Shown here piece by piece: positions 11,139 through 24,096 of a stretch of DNA of 64,000 bases (positions are counted from its first letter, which is position 1; each line of letters opens with the position of its first letter). A program made the position numbers and the translations under genes. Under the pieces are notes generated by a model. The model searched no databases. It saw only the letters and a program-made list of their open reading frames with translations, and was not told the origin of the DNA. The stretch comes from Agroathelia rolfsii (taxonomy: Eukaryota > Basidiomycota > Agaricomycetes > Amylocorticiales > Amylocorticiaceae): the NCBI GenBank assembly GCA_018343915.1, contig JABRWF010000001.1, positions 3,720,001 to 3,784,000 of the forward strand, read 5' to 3'.

Positions 11139-14100
11139 TTACGCCTTGCCTGCGGCTTTGGCTTGCGCTACGGCGTACAGCGCATCCTTGTCCCCGCTTT
11201 CGTCGACGAGGGACTTGAAGACGCCGTTGTCGACTTGGAGGAGTGCAGCTGGGCTGTCAAATTCGACCTATTGTCACAGGGAAGAAGCGTCGAATATATC
11301 AGTGGGCTACTCTGTAGATCAAAGAACAAGCATTGCGATCACTTACAATTTTTCCGGCGTCAAGAACCATCTGTATTATAGTAGAAGATGGATTAGTTTA
11401 TAAGAAAAAAATGAAAAAGATTTTACCAGAAGATACGCACGATTTTGTCCGAGTCCATGATGGTCTGCAGACGGTGAGCAATCGTGAGCAAGGTCACATC
11501 ACGGAGCTCATTGCGGAGAGACGTCTGGATGATGGAGTCGGTCTTGTAGTCTAAAAGGGGGTAAAGGCAGTAAGCACTTGGGATTGAGACTTGGCCTACT
11601 TGGACTGGCTTGGCGTACCGATAGCAGAAGTGGCTTCGTCCAAGATCAAGAGCTTGCTCTGGCGCACGAGTGCCCTAGCTAAGGCGAGGATTTGGCGTTG
11701 TCCGATGGACAGGTTTCCACCACCGCTGGAGATGGCGCTGTCGAGTGTGATCCGACCATCATCGTCGTCCGCCATGTCACTCTGCAATGACTGGAGACCC
11801 GCAGAACGCAGGGCATCATTTAGCGTGGCGTCGTCATAGTCGTCGAAGGGATCGAGGTTCTGGCGCAGGGTTCCGCTCAGGAGCTCGGGCTGGGTGCAAT
11901 GAGAGTAATTTCGCGTGAGTAAGGAAAGATATAAAAAAAAAAGAGATATCTGTGATTGAACATACCACTTGTGGGATGATTGTGACATTCGAACGAAGAG
12001 CGTCAAGGTTGAGACTATTAGTGGGAATGCCATCGTAGTACACTGTGCCTTCGGTAAAGATGCAACGAAGTAGAGACAACGTGAGTGAGCTCTTTCCCGA
12101 GCCAGTGCGACCGACTGAAAAGGCGTCGTTTAGTCATGTTGGTTGATAGATAATGTCCAAGGAATCCACATACCGACACCGACACGTTCCCCAGATTTAA
12201 TGTGGAACGAAAGACTATGAAGTACCTCAGGTCCATCCTGGAAGAAAAGAACGTAAGCGCCGTTTAAATTAGGTCTTATGATTATTCCGACTCACTGGCG
12301 AGTAGCGCGCAGATAATTTCTCAACCGATACTTCACCGCTAGATGGCCAGTGTGCAGGAGGAATACCAGAGGGAGTGTTCTTAGGCTCTTGCTCGATTTC
12401 AATGTACTGAAGGATACGCTCGAGACTGAGTTTAAGTTAGTTAGCTGGCCCTAAGCTTCCGTGCTTAGATTACACTTACCTGTTCGCCGAAACTTCGGTC
12501 TGATTGAGGATACGAACCCACCAGAGGATCTGAGTGGTGAAGTTGACTAAACACAAAAATTCAACATCTAGAAGCGAAATCTTGAATGGTTTATATTAGA
12601 GCTTACCTGCCATGTTCAAGCTGAAGCCGACATTGGAGCTGTGAGTGGATGACGGCCCATAAATGAGGTAAGCTGAAAGATAATATGATCAGTGAGTCGC
12701 ATGAGTTGGATGCCATTTTGCCTACCAGCTAGAGCAGCAGTGAAAGCAGATCCGAAGGCGTCGATACGAACGCAAATCCAGCTAAACGAGAAGAGTGAGC
12801 AACAATATCATACCTTCCATAAGGAAATCTTACCGATTGAGATTGTAGTAAACACGGCCAGCCCTAGTATAATGATCAATGCGACGGAGAGACTCTTGCT
12901 TGAAGGTTTCTTGAGCACCGTATGCTCGGATAGAGGCTACACAATCATCAAAAGCTCGTAGTATTAAGACAATAATAACAACTTACTCAATCTAAAAGAA
13001 GGTTCAGTATAATGATAATGAAATTCATGTTCCACAAATGGCTTACCCAACAATCGCTGCGCCAAAGTGTCCAATGACAGGAGATTTCGCGTTACTCATC
13101 TCTCGTTTGACAGATAGTTGACCCCTAGTACATGATCAGTCTATTGTTCTCACACGTGATTTAAGTTGTTTCTTACTTGATGTAAATCTGACCCACCCAG
13201 GCACCCATCGCACTTTATATGAAGGAAGTGAGTATAGAATGTCTAACGTGAATTAAACCCTTCTTACGCGACGACGAGACCGGGCCAAAGGAATATAGGC
13301 GTGATGACAACGACCGCACCTATTACCCAAAGTAAGCTGCAAGTCATGATTTGTACAAGCCCAACATACCAAATTGAGTAAGCATGCTAATGGTGATCTC
13401 CAACAGTGCACTGACACCCTGTGGTATAGGCGAATCAACTGGAACAAAAACCTCAGGTTATGGTAATCAGGGCATATAAGACGCACGTACCGGCACGAAT
13501 ATCCTGAGTGCAACGGGTGATGACACGAGACGTGGGCGTGACATCCAACCATCGCAAAGTCGTTCCAAGAATGGCTTCAATCAGCATTGCGTGGATTTTG
13601 GCAGCAGCACGGAGAGCACCCCAGACTAATATAGCATTAGAAGTGGAGTACAGAATGACCATCGCGACTAGGATAATGCCGTAGATTGAAAGGTAGCTAT
13701 TGCGTCTTTAGTCAATAATTTGATTGCTATGGTTAGCAAATAAGGCGTACTAGAAAACGGAAACCTCGGAAGGATCGTGCGTCTCGTATTGTCTAGCCCA
13801 GTATCCTAATGAAAATTAGCCAGGAACGTAAGAGGGAAAAAAGTCTGCTGTTAAGATGTGCATACCCAGGAACCAAACTTGGAAGGTATTTCCAGATTCC
13901 GTCACAGCGAGGAAGCTTAGGCAGATGAACCAGAACAAGAAAGGATGATTGCCACCAACCGCAGACGTGAACAGACGGACTACGGCAATAGTTATCGATT
14001 TCGCCCTTCACGTACAATTAAGAGCACTTACTAGCAGATGCACTGATGTGACCCTCGTCTATTTCCTCAGCGACGACAAGTTTTCCATCACTCTTCTTCT

Positions 14101-17100
14101 TATCAACAGCTTTTGCGATCTCATCATCTTGATCTCCATCGACTGTTTCATCAGCTTTCTCAGTGATCTCCTCGTCCACCATAACCTCTTCTTTGAGCTG
14201 TTCATCGTCAGCGATGGCGTCGGAAACAGTGCCCTGGCCATGGACGCGTCCATCAACCCCGAGAGAGACAACGAAATCGGCAACTTTGCTGGCCATGGCA
14301 ATATTGTGTGTCTAAGCAAACCGTCAGTTGAGTAATATGATATTCAGGGAATGGATGGTTATTGAACACTTACGACCAACAAGACAGTCCTTCCTTTAAT
14401 GAGGTCGCCGGCAAAGCATTTGTTCACAATCCATTTGGCGGTGTGGACATCGAGGGCAGCCAGCACCTTCAGAGGAGAATATGTTTGCCCAGCAATCATA
14501 TAGAAACATATACATAGACTTACGTCGTCGAGAAGAAGGATCTCAGCGGAAGAGTAGATAGCACGAGCCAAAGTAATGCGAGCCTTTTGCCCTCCAGAGA
14601 GTGTAAGACCCTTTTCCCCTACCTCAGTAGCATCGCCAGCTTCGAACAAGGTCAGATCACGCTCCAGGGCACACTGGTGCAGAACTATATAAAATTCAGA
14701 AATCGGTCAAGATCATACGAAACTGAGATCGAGCCACCTTTCTTGTAACGTGCTTCATCATATGGTGAGCCAAAGAGAATATTGTCCTAAAATAGTTCAT
14801 GAATGAGCTTTCTTAGGAATGGAGAGACTTCGTTGCAATATTTACCTTGATGGTCTCGTTCTGAACCCAGCTCTCCTGGGCGGCATAAGCAACACCGCCC
14901 TTGCGAGGAAGATTGTACCATGACGAAGGGCCGGTTGGCGCAAAATGCAATTCACCTAATGGATCGAATGAAAACCTTGCTGTAAACCGACTGAGAAACA
15001 ACCTATAACATACCCAGCAACGCCATAAGAAGTGACGTCTTTCCGGATCCTATCGGTAATTGAGCAACATGCAAGCTAAACACTCTCTACAGCCTACGTA
15101 CCAGTAGGACCAATGATGATGTTGAAGGAGTTCTGCTTAAAGAAGAGCTCGCCATCGATCCGAAGGGTGAACCGACGTTTCGATGGTGTGACCGTTCCAC
15201 TATGACTTGAGTTGCTCCAAGTGAATACAGAGTCGCTGAAGCCAATCCTCTGTTCGTCTTGGGGCGGGGTAAATGCCAGACTTTCAATGGCCTCGTCGTT
15301 AACAGTGGGAGTAAACTCGTCTAAGAGTTCAGTCTATAGGAAAGATGAGAAAATTGTTTGAGAGCCATCCCACCACGGGCACAATGCTACCCAATTGTGG
15401 TGGAAATATATCTGAGAATGACGTGGAAGGTGAATATCCAGTGCTTGGCAATAACAGCACCGGGTATGGGATAGAATTCCACCACAACTGGACAGCATTT
15501 CTCCCCCTCTGTGGACAATTAAAGGAAAGGAAGCGCACCTCCCGCAAGAACTCATCGATACGATCAACGGAGACCTTGGCTGTTGGAGAAAATATGAGTC
15601 CGTGTTTCGGAAAATGATAAGGACATACCATTGATGATATTAGGAATGAAGTAGAAGAGCATAAACAGCTGAAAAGAGATATAAGCAATGAATGGAGGGT
15701 ACAAGGGATCGGTTGGATTACTTGTGAACGCATCATTTCAAATACTAGATAACATTGTTGATGAGCACACTGAGACTAAACAGCACGGGCTACAAGCACG
15801 ATGGATTTGGACACAAACAGTCGTCGCTCTTACCAAGAGGTCACATGACCATATCGGCTTCTGATTGGGTAAAAGCGACGACCATGTGTACAAGTCTATT
15901 GTGTAAAAAAAGGAAGGGAAGGGACATACCAGCCATGGATGAAAAGACAATCGATGCTATGATATGCAGGTAAGAAATGAGGTCTCATTGACCGATGCAC
16001 GTGTCTTCGCTTACCTGCCAATTCACGCTTCATGATGACGGTCTAAAATATAATCAGTATCCATCTTTGCCACTTACATAACCATCTAACTTACGAAGGT
16101 TGCGAAGGTTGCGACTGTGCAATAGTTATATCAGTTTACCACTTAAATAATAACGATCAATCCAACGTACTCATGATAGCAATCGGGATAAGGAAGCTAG
16201 AATATTTGAAACCCTTGTTAGTTTTGGGAAAGCCAAGTATATACACATGCTCCCCTTACTTGATGTTTCCGTTCGCCAACTCCAGAAGTTGGCGCTTCCA
16301 GAGTACTTTTAGTTCCTCTTGACGTTTCTCCCGGATCCTTTCGTCCATCTTTTTCTCCCAACCAAAGAGCTTAATCATGCGAATGACATTCATAGCTGTG
16401 AAGCAATTGGTGTCACAAGGTAGTCATCTTGAAAGAATAAAGATAACTGACTTTCGGTCACAACTTGTACCCGAGCATCGGTCTAGGTTGTGTTATTCTC
16501 ATGGAGAAACTAACATTTAAAGAACAAGCCAACGGCTTACCTTTTGCATGCGTTGACGCTGAGTGGCTTGAAGAAGACTCGCTACCCAGCCCGGTACAGG
16601 CAACAAGAGGAGCATGACGGCCATACCGACGAAGGAGCTGCAAGTTGCAAGGGTTAGTAATCTTATCGGCAGAAATGCGATAGATATGTACCTCCAGCCG
16701 AGGTAACCTATCACATATCTTTAAGTTTACCAACGTTCGATGTTAATGAGATGAGATGACTTACTGTAAAGGAAGACAATGCAGAGCAGCACTTGTAGGG
16801 GTGTGACGAGGACTACAATAACGCGTGAGATAACGAGGCCAACTGGAAACAGGCTCCACGCTCACAAACAATGAGAAAATCGCGGCCTTCTGTGATGTTT
16901 GTCAAGTCACTGGACACAAGATTGTTGATCTTTCCGACAAGATTTCGGGAGTCAATAGACTTGGGAGCAGGCGCTTCGCTGGGCTTATCCGCCTTTTGCT
17001 TTCCCTTAGCAGTTGTAGAAGAAGTGACGCTCTGGGAGCTGCCCTGAACGGTTTCGTCATTTGTGCTGATTTCACCATCGTCATTCACAGTATTGCTTTC

Positions 17101-18690
17101 AGCGATGGAAGCCGTGTCTGGGGTAGTAGCCACAGATGAGCTAGGGGTATTCGGCTTAGAATCTCCGGTATCTGCCTTCATGCGAATGCGCAAGGAGTGC
17201 TCGAAAAGCAGCTGAGTTAGGATCGATTCGCAGCGAACGAGGGTACGGGTACTGAAGAAGATATACATTTGCCAGCAGAAGGAAGAGATCATCGGACCAA
17301 GGAAGAGCCAAATAATCCAGACCCAAGGACGAACGACAACTCCTTCGCCACCTTGTTCGAGGTAACGTAAAAGATGGTTAATCCCAACTGGACTGGCAAA
17401 GCCCATGATGACCTATTACAAGGTTACAATGGCCTATCTTGTTAACAGAAATACCGTACACACTTTGAAGGAAATCAGGATTGCTTGAATGATGTATTCC
17501 CTAGAGAAGGTAGTCAAGATGCCCCACAGAAGATACTTGCGTTTGCCGGGGAGTGAGGGATCTATGTGACGGAAGCTTCTTTCCCTTAGCCATTTGCCTT
17601 GGTCGTAGTCTGCCAGAGGAGGCAACATATCATAAGGCAAATGTGGAAGACGATAAGCCTTGAAGATAATATCATCGAGGAAAGCCCAGGAAACAAAGGA
17701 GGCCAGGGATGCTGTTTGCTCGGGGTTAGGTTCCTTGGGATCCTGCAATTAACGTTAGATGTACTGAACTAGCTCAAATTCAATACGAACGGTACTAACC
17801 GTCGGATAAACAGGTACGTATAGCCGAGAAATAAAGAGTGGTACGACAATAGCGGCAAGTGTGAGGATAGCAACTTTGGCCCAGATGATCCAGCCCTCCT
17901 TAATATCAGCCGGCTGCAGCGTGAAGGTGCAGAGGGGCCAAATGTCGCGGTAGGCAAATACAGCCCATGTGATGAACAGAACCGAAGCCAGGTGGCGCGA
18001 TACGAGTGCGTTGAGCCGCTTGCGTAGCATGATAGAGAAGGATGCGAGTAACGAGGCATAGGTCTGCAATATGAGTTTAGTAAAACTCTTGAACGGGATA
18101 AGTTAATGATAAGTACATAGGCGAAGATCACCGCCACTTGCAGCCACTCGGCAGCGTTCAGATAGCGAGCATTGCTTCCCGGCATAGCGCCTTTGTGTTT
18201 CTTGCTCTGTTTGCCAGACGTCGTGATGACTCCCTCTTCCTCAAGAATAAAGGTCGCAATGGAAAAACCAAGCAAGGCCAGGACACTGAGGAGGCGTATA
18301 ATCTTGTAAACGAATATGACGGCACCTCCTTGACGGTGAACGTGATGCTTCACATCTGAGAAGAAACCAGAGGCGCTGTCCGATGACTCGTCAAAGTCAT
18401 CATCCTGCACTTCGGAGAAACGGGAGGGGAAGTGCTTATGTAAAAAGTTGCGAAGGAAATTGGATGTCACAAAGACATGCAAGAGTAGCGAGACGGCAGA
18501 GAGAGCGGTCACATATGCAGGTATGATGAGTGTACTTGACCAGATATTGCTGTCCCTGGTCACAGGATACCGGTATAAGAACGACGTGGATATTAAGATA
18601 TGAACGATAAGTAACATACACTGTTGTTCTGCCAAATACTGAGAGGGGGGCATCGCTAAAGATGACCTGAGCAAAGGCGTCGTGCCCCAT
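11139..18690 (-). CDS. ABCC-family full-length ABC transporter (MRP/YBT1-VMR1-like)
   Basis: ATP-driven exporter of organic anions or conjugates, probably vacuolar or plasma membrane. ATG is at 18690 and TAA at 11141-11139. More than 30 exons. I checked the first 24 (18690-18620 through 14311-14032): their sum, 3,094 nt, keeps frame through about residue 1,031, so the whole protein is about 1,500-1,550 residues. Order: an N-terminal TMD0-like hydrophobic region, TMD1, NBD1 (Walker A GPTGSGKTS at about 786-794, Q-loop AAQESWV, signature LSGGQ, Walker B LLLDD, H-loop THN), an acidic Lys/Glu/Asp linker, TMD2, and NBD2 ([27 protein letters not shown]). A Ser/Thr/Lys-rich insertion lies near residues 410-490. 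Several exons are tiny, including a 16-nt one (16707-16692). The Arg/Ala-rich C-terminus ends in AGKA. The substrate cannot be told from sequence. Confidence 0.93.
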
Positions 18691-19094
18691 GGTCACTAAC
18701 GCACAGACAGAGACTACGGTGATTGCTGTTGTGGTTCAAGCCTGACTCAGAGGAGGAAGAGACGCGTGAGTTTTGTAGTTCGGTGCCGTGCCTGAGATCA
18801 AACGATCAAACTTCTGTATCAACTCCGTCTCCCTGGTCCGGAGATTAGGGCGCCCGAGAAGTACTATTTCAGGCAGATCCGGTGCTCTTTCCGGGAGAAG
18901 CTACTTCCGGATATGGGATGGCCGTGTGGTGGTCGATCACGCTGGCGCCTCTCGTGCATTCCTGGGGCGACTTGCTATAGCTCCATCTACGACGCACTGC
19001 TTGGGACTGTACACACACTTCACCTTTACACGACTCGGACAACAAAAAGAGATATTCTTCTACATACGAATTAGACCGCCCATCAACAGAAACC
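18691..19094. promoter_or_regulatory. Divergent promoter region, ABC transporter / RhoGAP
   Basis: The 404 bp separate two start codons on opposite strands, so both promoters must lie here. I recognise no clear TATA box or factor site. Confidence 0.5.
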
Positions 19095-22000
19095 ATGGCG
19101 GACGATGAAACCCCATCCTCGTCCAGGCCTTCCCTCTCTGAAACTCGCGACACCGCTCCGAGTCAACAGGAGCCTATAATCCCATTATTCAATCAACATC
19201 TCAAGATCTTTTCCAACTCTTACCTCAGCTTCTTCGAAGAAAGGTAAGTAAATCCTTATCTCAACTCCACAGTTCAATTCTTACGACAGATCGCAGACGA
19301 AAGATAGAGGAGGCATAGTGTGTTTGCCTTTCATCTGGCATTCTTCGTTGTCCTTAAATGGCATCGTGTTATTTACTCCAGCGTGGACTCTCTGACAAGG
19401 CTATACAAAAAAATAAAGGCCACAGATGCGTATTTTGACACGAACAGCCGTCCCAGCACTTGTCGTACAGCGTGGAGCGAGGTTCGGGATAACGTTGAAC
19501 GAGGTGCACTTTCTCAAACCACCACTTTTTTCAGAAGCTTTCAACTCACCTTGATCTTAGAGGTCCAGACACGGCAGGCGTTTATCAACACCCTGACCAT
19601 TGATGTAGTCAATCCACTGTCAAAAATGACGGTATGCGGAGATATCAAATCGGTTTTCATGATACCATTGACGTGCATCGTTGCTTAGGAAACGCAGGAG
19701 CGCACGCGAAAACGGATCAAAGAAGATCTGAAGTCGTCATCTGCAGACTACAATGACTACGCTGACAATGTCTTGCCTAAGCTCAAGCGTACTTATCTCA
19801 AGAAATGTCAAGACGTCGAGGTCTGTCAGTTTCATTGCATTCATTTGTTTACGCCACCAAACCCAAATACAGGACCATAAATCTGCCTCTGTTGCCCACG
19901 CAGCCATGGCACCTCCTGCAGCGCCAGGTCAATCATCAGAACAAGTCACCTCGCCCACATCTAGACACAAGGATTTATCCGCTGGGAGACCATCCGTTAC
20001 AGCACCACAACCCTTGCGGCCTCTTGATCGACGACCCTCGGGAAGCATGCCTGCCAGGAATCGCTCTCCCTCAGGGACGACTGCACTTTCCGATCTGGCT
20101 CATCAAGGTGCGCCATTGACGAAGAAACACTCATCTATCAGAATTGAATTTGATCCATACATTCGTAGGAAAGAAGCAGCTGAATCAGCTCAGAACCTTC
20201 CTGGACAAGAGCAACACTGTCAAAGATCTAGGAGGTAGAGGTGACAACAGTGCACTACGCGCTGTGCGCTCCAAGCGTGAGGCCGACGAAGCAGACAAGG
20301 AATACCGCCGTGGTGTGCACTGGTTGGAGACATTACGTCTGAGGAAAATCAAGATCATGGAAGCGGCCTATACTGTAATCATTATCTCGACACTCTTTTT
20401 CGCAATATTTCTGACATCCAATTCGTAGAGCTTGGAAACATTGGTTCAGGAATCAACACAGACAATCAAACAAGTTCTTGAGAAATACACTGATAACATG
20501 GCGTAAGCATCGCTATTTCCTGGGCTATTTTCCGGAAAATTTCATTAAAATCAATAAATCAAGGGCCACGACAACAACCCAGACACAGCTGACCACCCAC
20601 GTACGCGGTATTGTCGAGAAAATTTCTCCCGAAAGGGACGCTTCCATAATGGTCAAAAAGAATCCCAACTGGCTCGACAGCGCAATCCCAGATCCAATTT
20701 ACTATTACAACTACCACGTAGGAGAGTGCAAGGATCTGATCTTCGGTGTGGGTTTGACCGACTACGCCACGTCCAAAAACCTGGCCGAGGGCGATATTCC
20801 AAGGATTGTGCAGCTATGTATCGACGAGGTCGAACGCCGCGGCCTCGAATCAGAAGGCATCTATCGGGTATGTATATTACATTGGCTTATTACGCAGAAA
20901 AACCAGGCATTAACCTTATGATAGGTTTCCGGCCGGCATGCTGCTGTTCAAGAGGTTTGTCTCCATGGTCGATCCAGTTATCTGCCCTACTGAAGCTAAC
21001 ATCACCTTCTTTGCAGTTGCAGCAACGAATTGAGAGGAATGAGCAAGCTTTCCGGTTCAATCCTAACACTGATGATATATACGTTGTGTCTTCACTTCTC
21101 AAGGTTATTTCTGCTCCTTACGTTTATATATGCTTCTTTCTCACGAAGATGAGTCCCAACAGCTATATCTCCGGGAACTTCCAGAACCGCTCTTTCGGTT
21201 CCCAATACAAGAAAGGCTACAACACTCAAAAGATAGGGGTAGGTGTCATCTATATTCTATTTTTCCCCGCCTTTTAATCACCTATCTCCGTATCCTCAGA
21301 GGACCGTGTGGCGGATAACTTTACCCTTCTGAGATCAAAGATGCGCCGCCTTCCCCATGTACACCAGGCGACATTGAAAGCGATTCTTGAACATTTGTCT
21401 AAAGTCGCCGCTGCCTCTGAAAAGAACAAGATGGATCCCAAAAACCTAGCTATCATTTTTGGGGCAGTCATCTTTGGCGAGGATGATATACCCAAAAACG
21501 GAGATCTGCTCAATCTGCCCTCCACAAAGGTATTTCCGGCACCCTGATGGCAAAACTCGCTGTTTGTGCCTAACGCTTGTTTGATCTCGGTTGATTAGGA
21601 CACACTTATGGAAGATCTCATCATCTACTCGCACTTGCTATACGACAATCGTCCTACACCTCCGGGATCTCCACCTCTACCGGCTGCTCCTGCCGACGAA
21701 CCCGTGCCTGTCTACTCGTACGGCTCGACCCATACCAAAGTAGCTACCGTACCCCCACGGGCCAGACCCCCTCCCACGGGTCCCGCCACCGCAGACACGT
21801 CTGCACAAGACTTTACACCCAAGTTGCCACCACGTCCCAGCCATAGTATCCACCCCTCATCCCGCATAAGCATGAGCATCAACCCCCCTGGTCAGCGCCA
21901 AGACAAAGAACAGCAACAGCAGCAAGGCTCCTCGCCACCACGCTCATCGTCCACAGCTTCATCCTCATCCTCGCCATCACCGAGCGCGCCTCACCCGCCC

Positions 22001-22243
22001 ACGATCAACACGCGGGATCTGCGGTTGCCACCCCAGGGGGCCGCCATGGCGCGCGCGGATTCGTCTTACATGATGCCGAGCAGCGCCGAGTCGACAAATT
22101 CGTATGTCTACGTCCCGCCTCCTCAGTCGGCAGGGGCAGGGGCGTCCCCGAGCTCCCTGGCAGATTCGTCTACGGCAGAAGCAGCGCAGTATGCCGCCTA
22201 TGGGCCTACTGGCACTATACGACCCGGTACGGCATCTGGATAG
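19095..22243 (+). CDS. F-BAR and RhoGAP domain protein (Rgd1-like)
   Basis: Probably binds curved membrane and inactivates Rho-family GTPases in polar growth or septation. Thirteen exons: 19095-19243, 19297-19317, 19382-19631, 19689-19820, 19873-20107, 20169-20374, 20429-20502, 20564-20867, 20925-20954, 21017-21103, 21163-21238, 21300-21529, 21599-22243; 812 residues. The N-terminal F-BAR part starts near FNQHLKIFSNSYLSFFEERR and runs as helical, charged sequence with a Ser/Pro-rich insertion. The RhoGAP domain begins near FGVGLTDYA; its arginine finger is in EGIYRVSG (about R457), followed by LRELPEPLF and MDPKNLAIIFG. The C-terminal 210 residues are Pro/Ser/Gln-rich and likely disordered. 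Exons 2 and 9 are only 21 and 30 nt. The frame closes exactly. Confidence 0.9.
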
Positions 22244-22676
22244 CTGTTTTATGGGTATAGCATTGCACCCGCTGTGTGTGGACTGGCTGGGAAGTATTGT
22301 TAAGATATTGCTTTATGATCCTTAGACTTTATCGGTTTTGTCACATTCAATGATACCCTCAGCCTGTCTTGGCTTTCTTTTCTTCTTAAATAAGTTGTAT
22401 TACTGTTAACTTTCTTTTTTGACCTATGAACACGGGGATCGAGCTGGGCTTCTTATTTTATAAATTGTACCATTTCGAATGTTTATGTTGGATAGACAGT
22501 ACGCGTTTGATTGATACGTATGCTGCATTTTGGAGTGGTGCAGTATTATATGACTACTATATCGTGTGTGAAATATAATCTAAGCCATGGAAGCAATTCT
22601 ACTGATGTTGCCCGAGGTTGTTATCCAAAGAATAAAACATCCAAGGACGTATAGTTCACGAAGAAAAAACCTAGTA
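22244..22676. other. Convergent intergenic region
   Basis: 3' flanks of the RhoGAP gene (+) and ATP11 (-). I see no coding signal; it is moderately AT-rich, as expected for untranslated and terminator sequence. Confidence 0.6.
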
Positions 22677-23919
22677 TTATGCCGTAAGCTTAGACTGCTC
22701 TAGCAATTCCTCCCACTTGAACTCTTCCGGCTTTTCATGGAACGTCTTGAGCAGCCTTTGGGTAGCAGCATCACTGGCCCCTTCCTGATTCCACAAATAA
22801 AACTTCTGCAAGCCCATAGCAAGGATCTGCGCGTCCTGCTGAGGAAGCATGAACCCTTGACCATTCTTCGACGGCGTGATCTCGCCGCGGAGGAGCACCA
22901 CACCGTGCGACTCAGCCAAGTCAGTGTAGTTTGTGATCACGAGGTAAGGGGTTGCAAACGACCCCCGGAGCTTGTACTCCTCGAGGGAGGTGAACAAGAT
23001 GGCCGACGTCCGTGGGTTTTTCGTATTGGACGCAGTGGGAGGCGCGAACAAGTCTGGCTCAGATGCGGAGGGCGTAGGCGGAGCATCGAAAAAGTCCCAT
23101 TGCATGAAGAAGAATTCGTGTGCAGCGGATTCGTCGTCTGGTTGTGCACCTGTGCTTGCGGGAGCCTGACGGGGGAGAGGGAATACAAAGGCGGGGTAGC
23201 GTGATGCGACTTCTTCCATGCGCTTGTAGAGGTCGAGTGGGATGGATGCGCAAATATAACCCGCGCCTGTGCCGCCAGAGCGGGAGGCATGGTATGCTTG
23301 CCATAAGGCAGAAATTTGCGCGGGTGTGTGAGAGGTCGTCATGAGTTTTTGAAGGTTCAAGATAGTGTCAAGAGGCTGTATATATTACGCAAAATGAATT
23401 GACCGTTTGACGAATGTAAAGGCATGCCAGCACATACCTTGATGGGAGAGCCATCTTTGCGTATTGCAGGCTGAGGGGCTGCTGCCGGTTTTGCCTTTGA
23501 CGCAGACTCGCCCTCTATGGGCGTATGTTTCTGTGCCTCGGACGAAATGGCTGCAGCTTTGGCCGCTATTTCTTGAGACCTAAGTTTCTCTCTCTCTTTG
23601 AGCTTTTCCATAGCCTTCGCTCTGAGTTCTTCAATACCGACACCGTTCCTTATTTAAATAATATCATAGGTCCAACGTCCTGTAAGACATTTGATCGCCT
23701 TCACTACCTGCATGTTTTGGTAACCTACTCTTTTGCTTTGGCTGCTAGTCGCTCGGCATATTTGGCTTGTGTGAGCTCTCGGATCGATGGAGAATTATTG
23801 GGCTCGGGATGTTGAAACAGACGTCTAGAGGTCGAAAAGCATCTTTGCGAGAGGATAGGTTTAGATGGAGAGAAAGTGTGAGCAGCAACTCGAGAGCGGA
23901 GAAGACGACTTGGATTCAT
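22677..23919 (-). CDS. ATP11: Mitochondrial F1-ATPase assembly factor ATP11
   Basis: Chaperone that binds free F1 beta subunits during ATP synthase assembly in the mitochondrial matrix. Three exons: 23919-23729, 23648-23438, 23375-22677; 366 residues. The first 35 or so residues are Arg/Ser-rich without acidic residues (SRLLRSRVAAHTF, QRCFSTSRRL), as in a mitochondrial presequence. A charged helical region (MEKLKEREKLRSQEIAAKAA) and an Ala/Pro linker follow. The ATP11 domain starts near LDTILNLQKLM and contains HEFFFMQW, FTSLEEYKLRG and the C-terminal FYLWNQE. Matches the family in length and order. It lies head-to-tail with MTQ2 on the same strand. Confidence 0.9.
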
Positions 23920-24096
23920 GGTCAGCTAACAAGCCTGAAGTCATGTATTTGTGCAATTGCCATGTATCGGAATCTGACGCAATTGGCCGAAGTCGGTGTT
24001 TGTTCATTCAACCAAGACTAGCTCGAAATTTCAACCAAACAAACTATATATTATGATTCATGTCAAATATATAATACACTACTCGAAAATAGGCTG

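Noticed and set aside
22737..23204. 155-codon plus-strand frame
   Set aside because: It lies entirely opposite the ATP11 coding exon.
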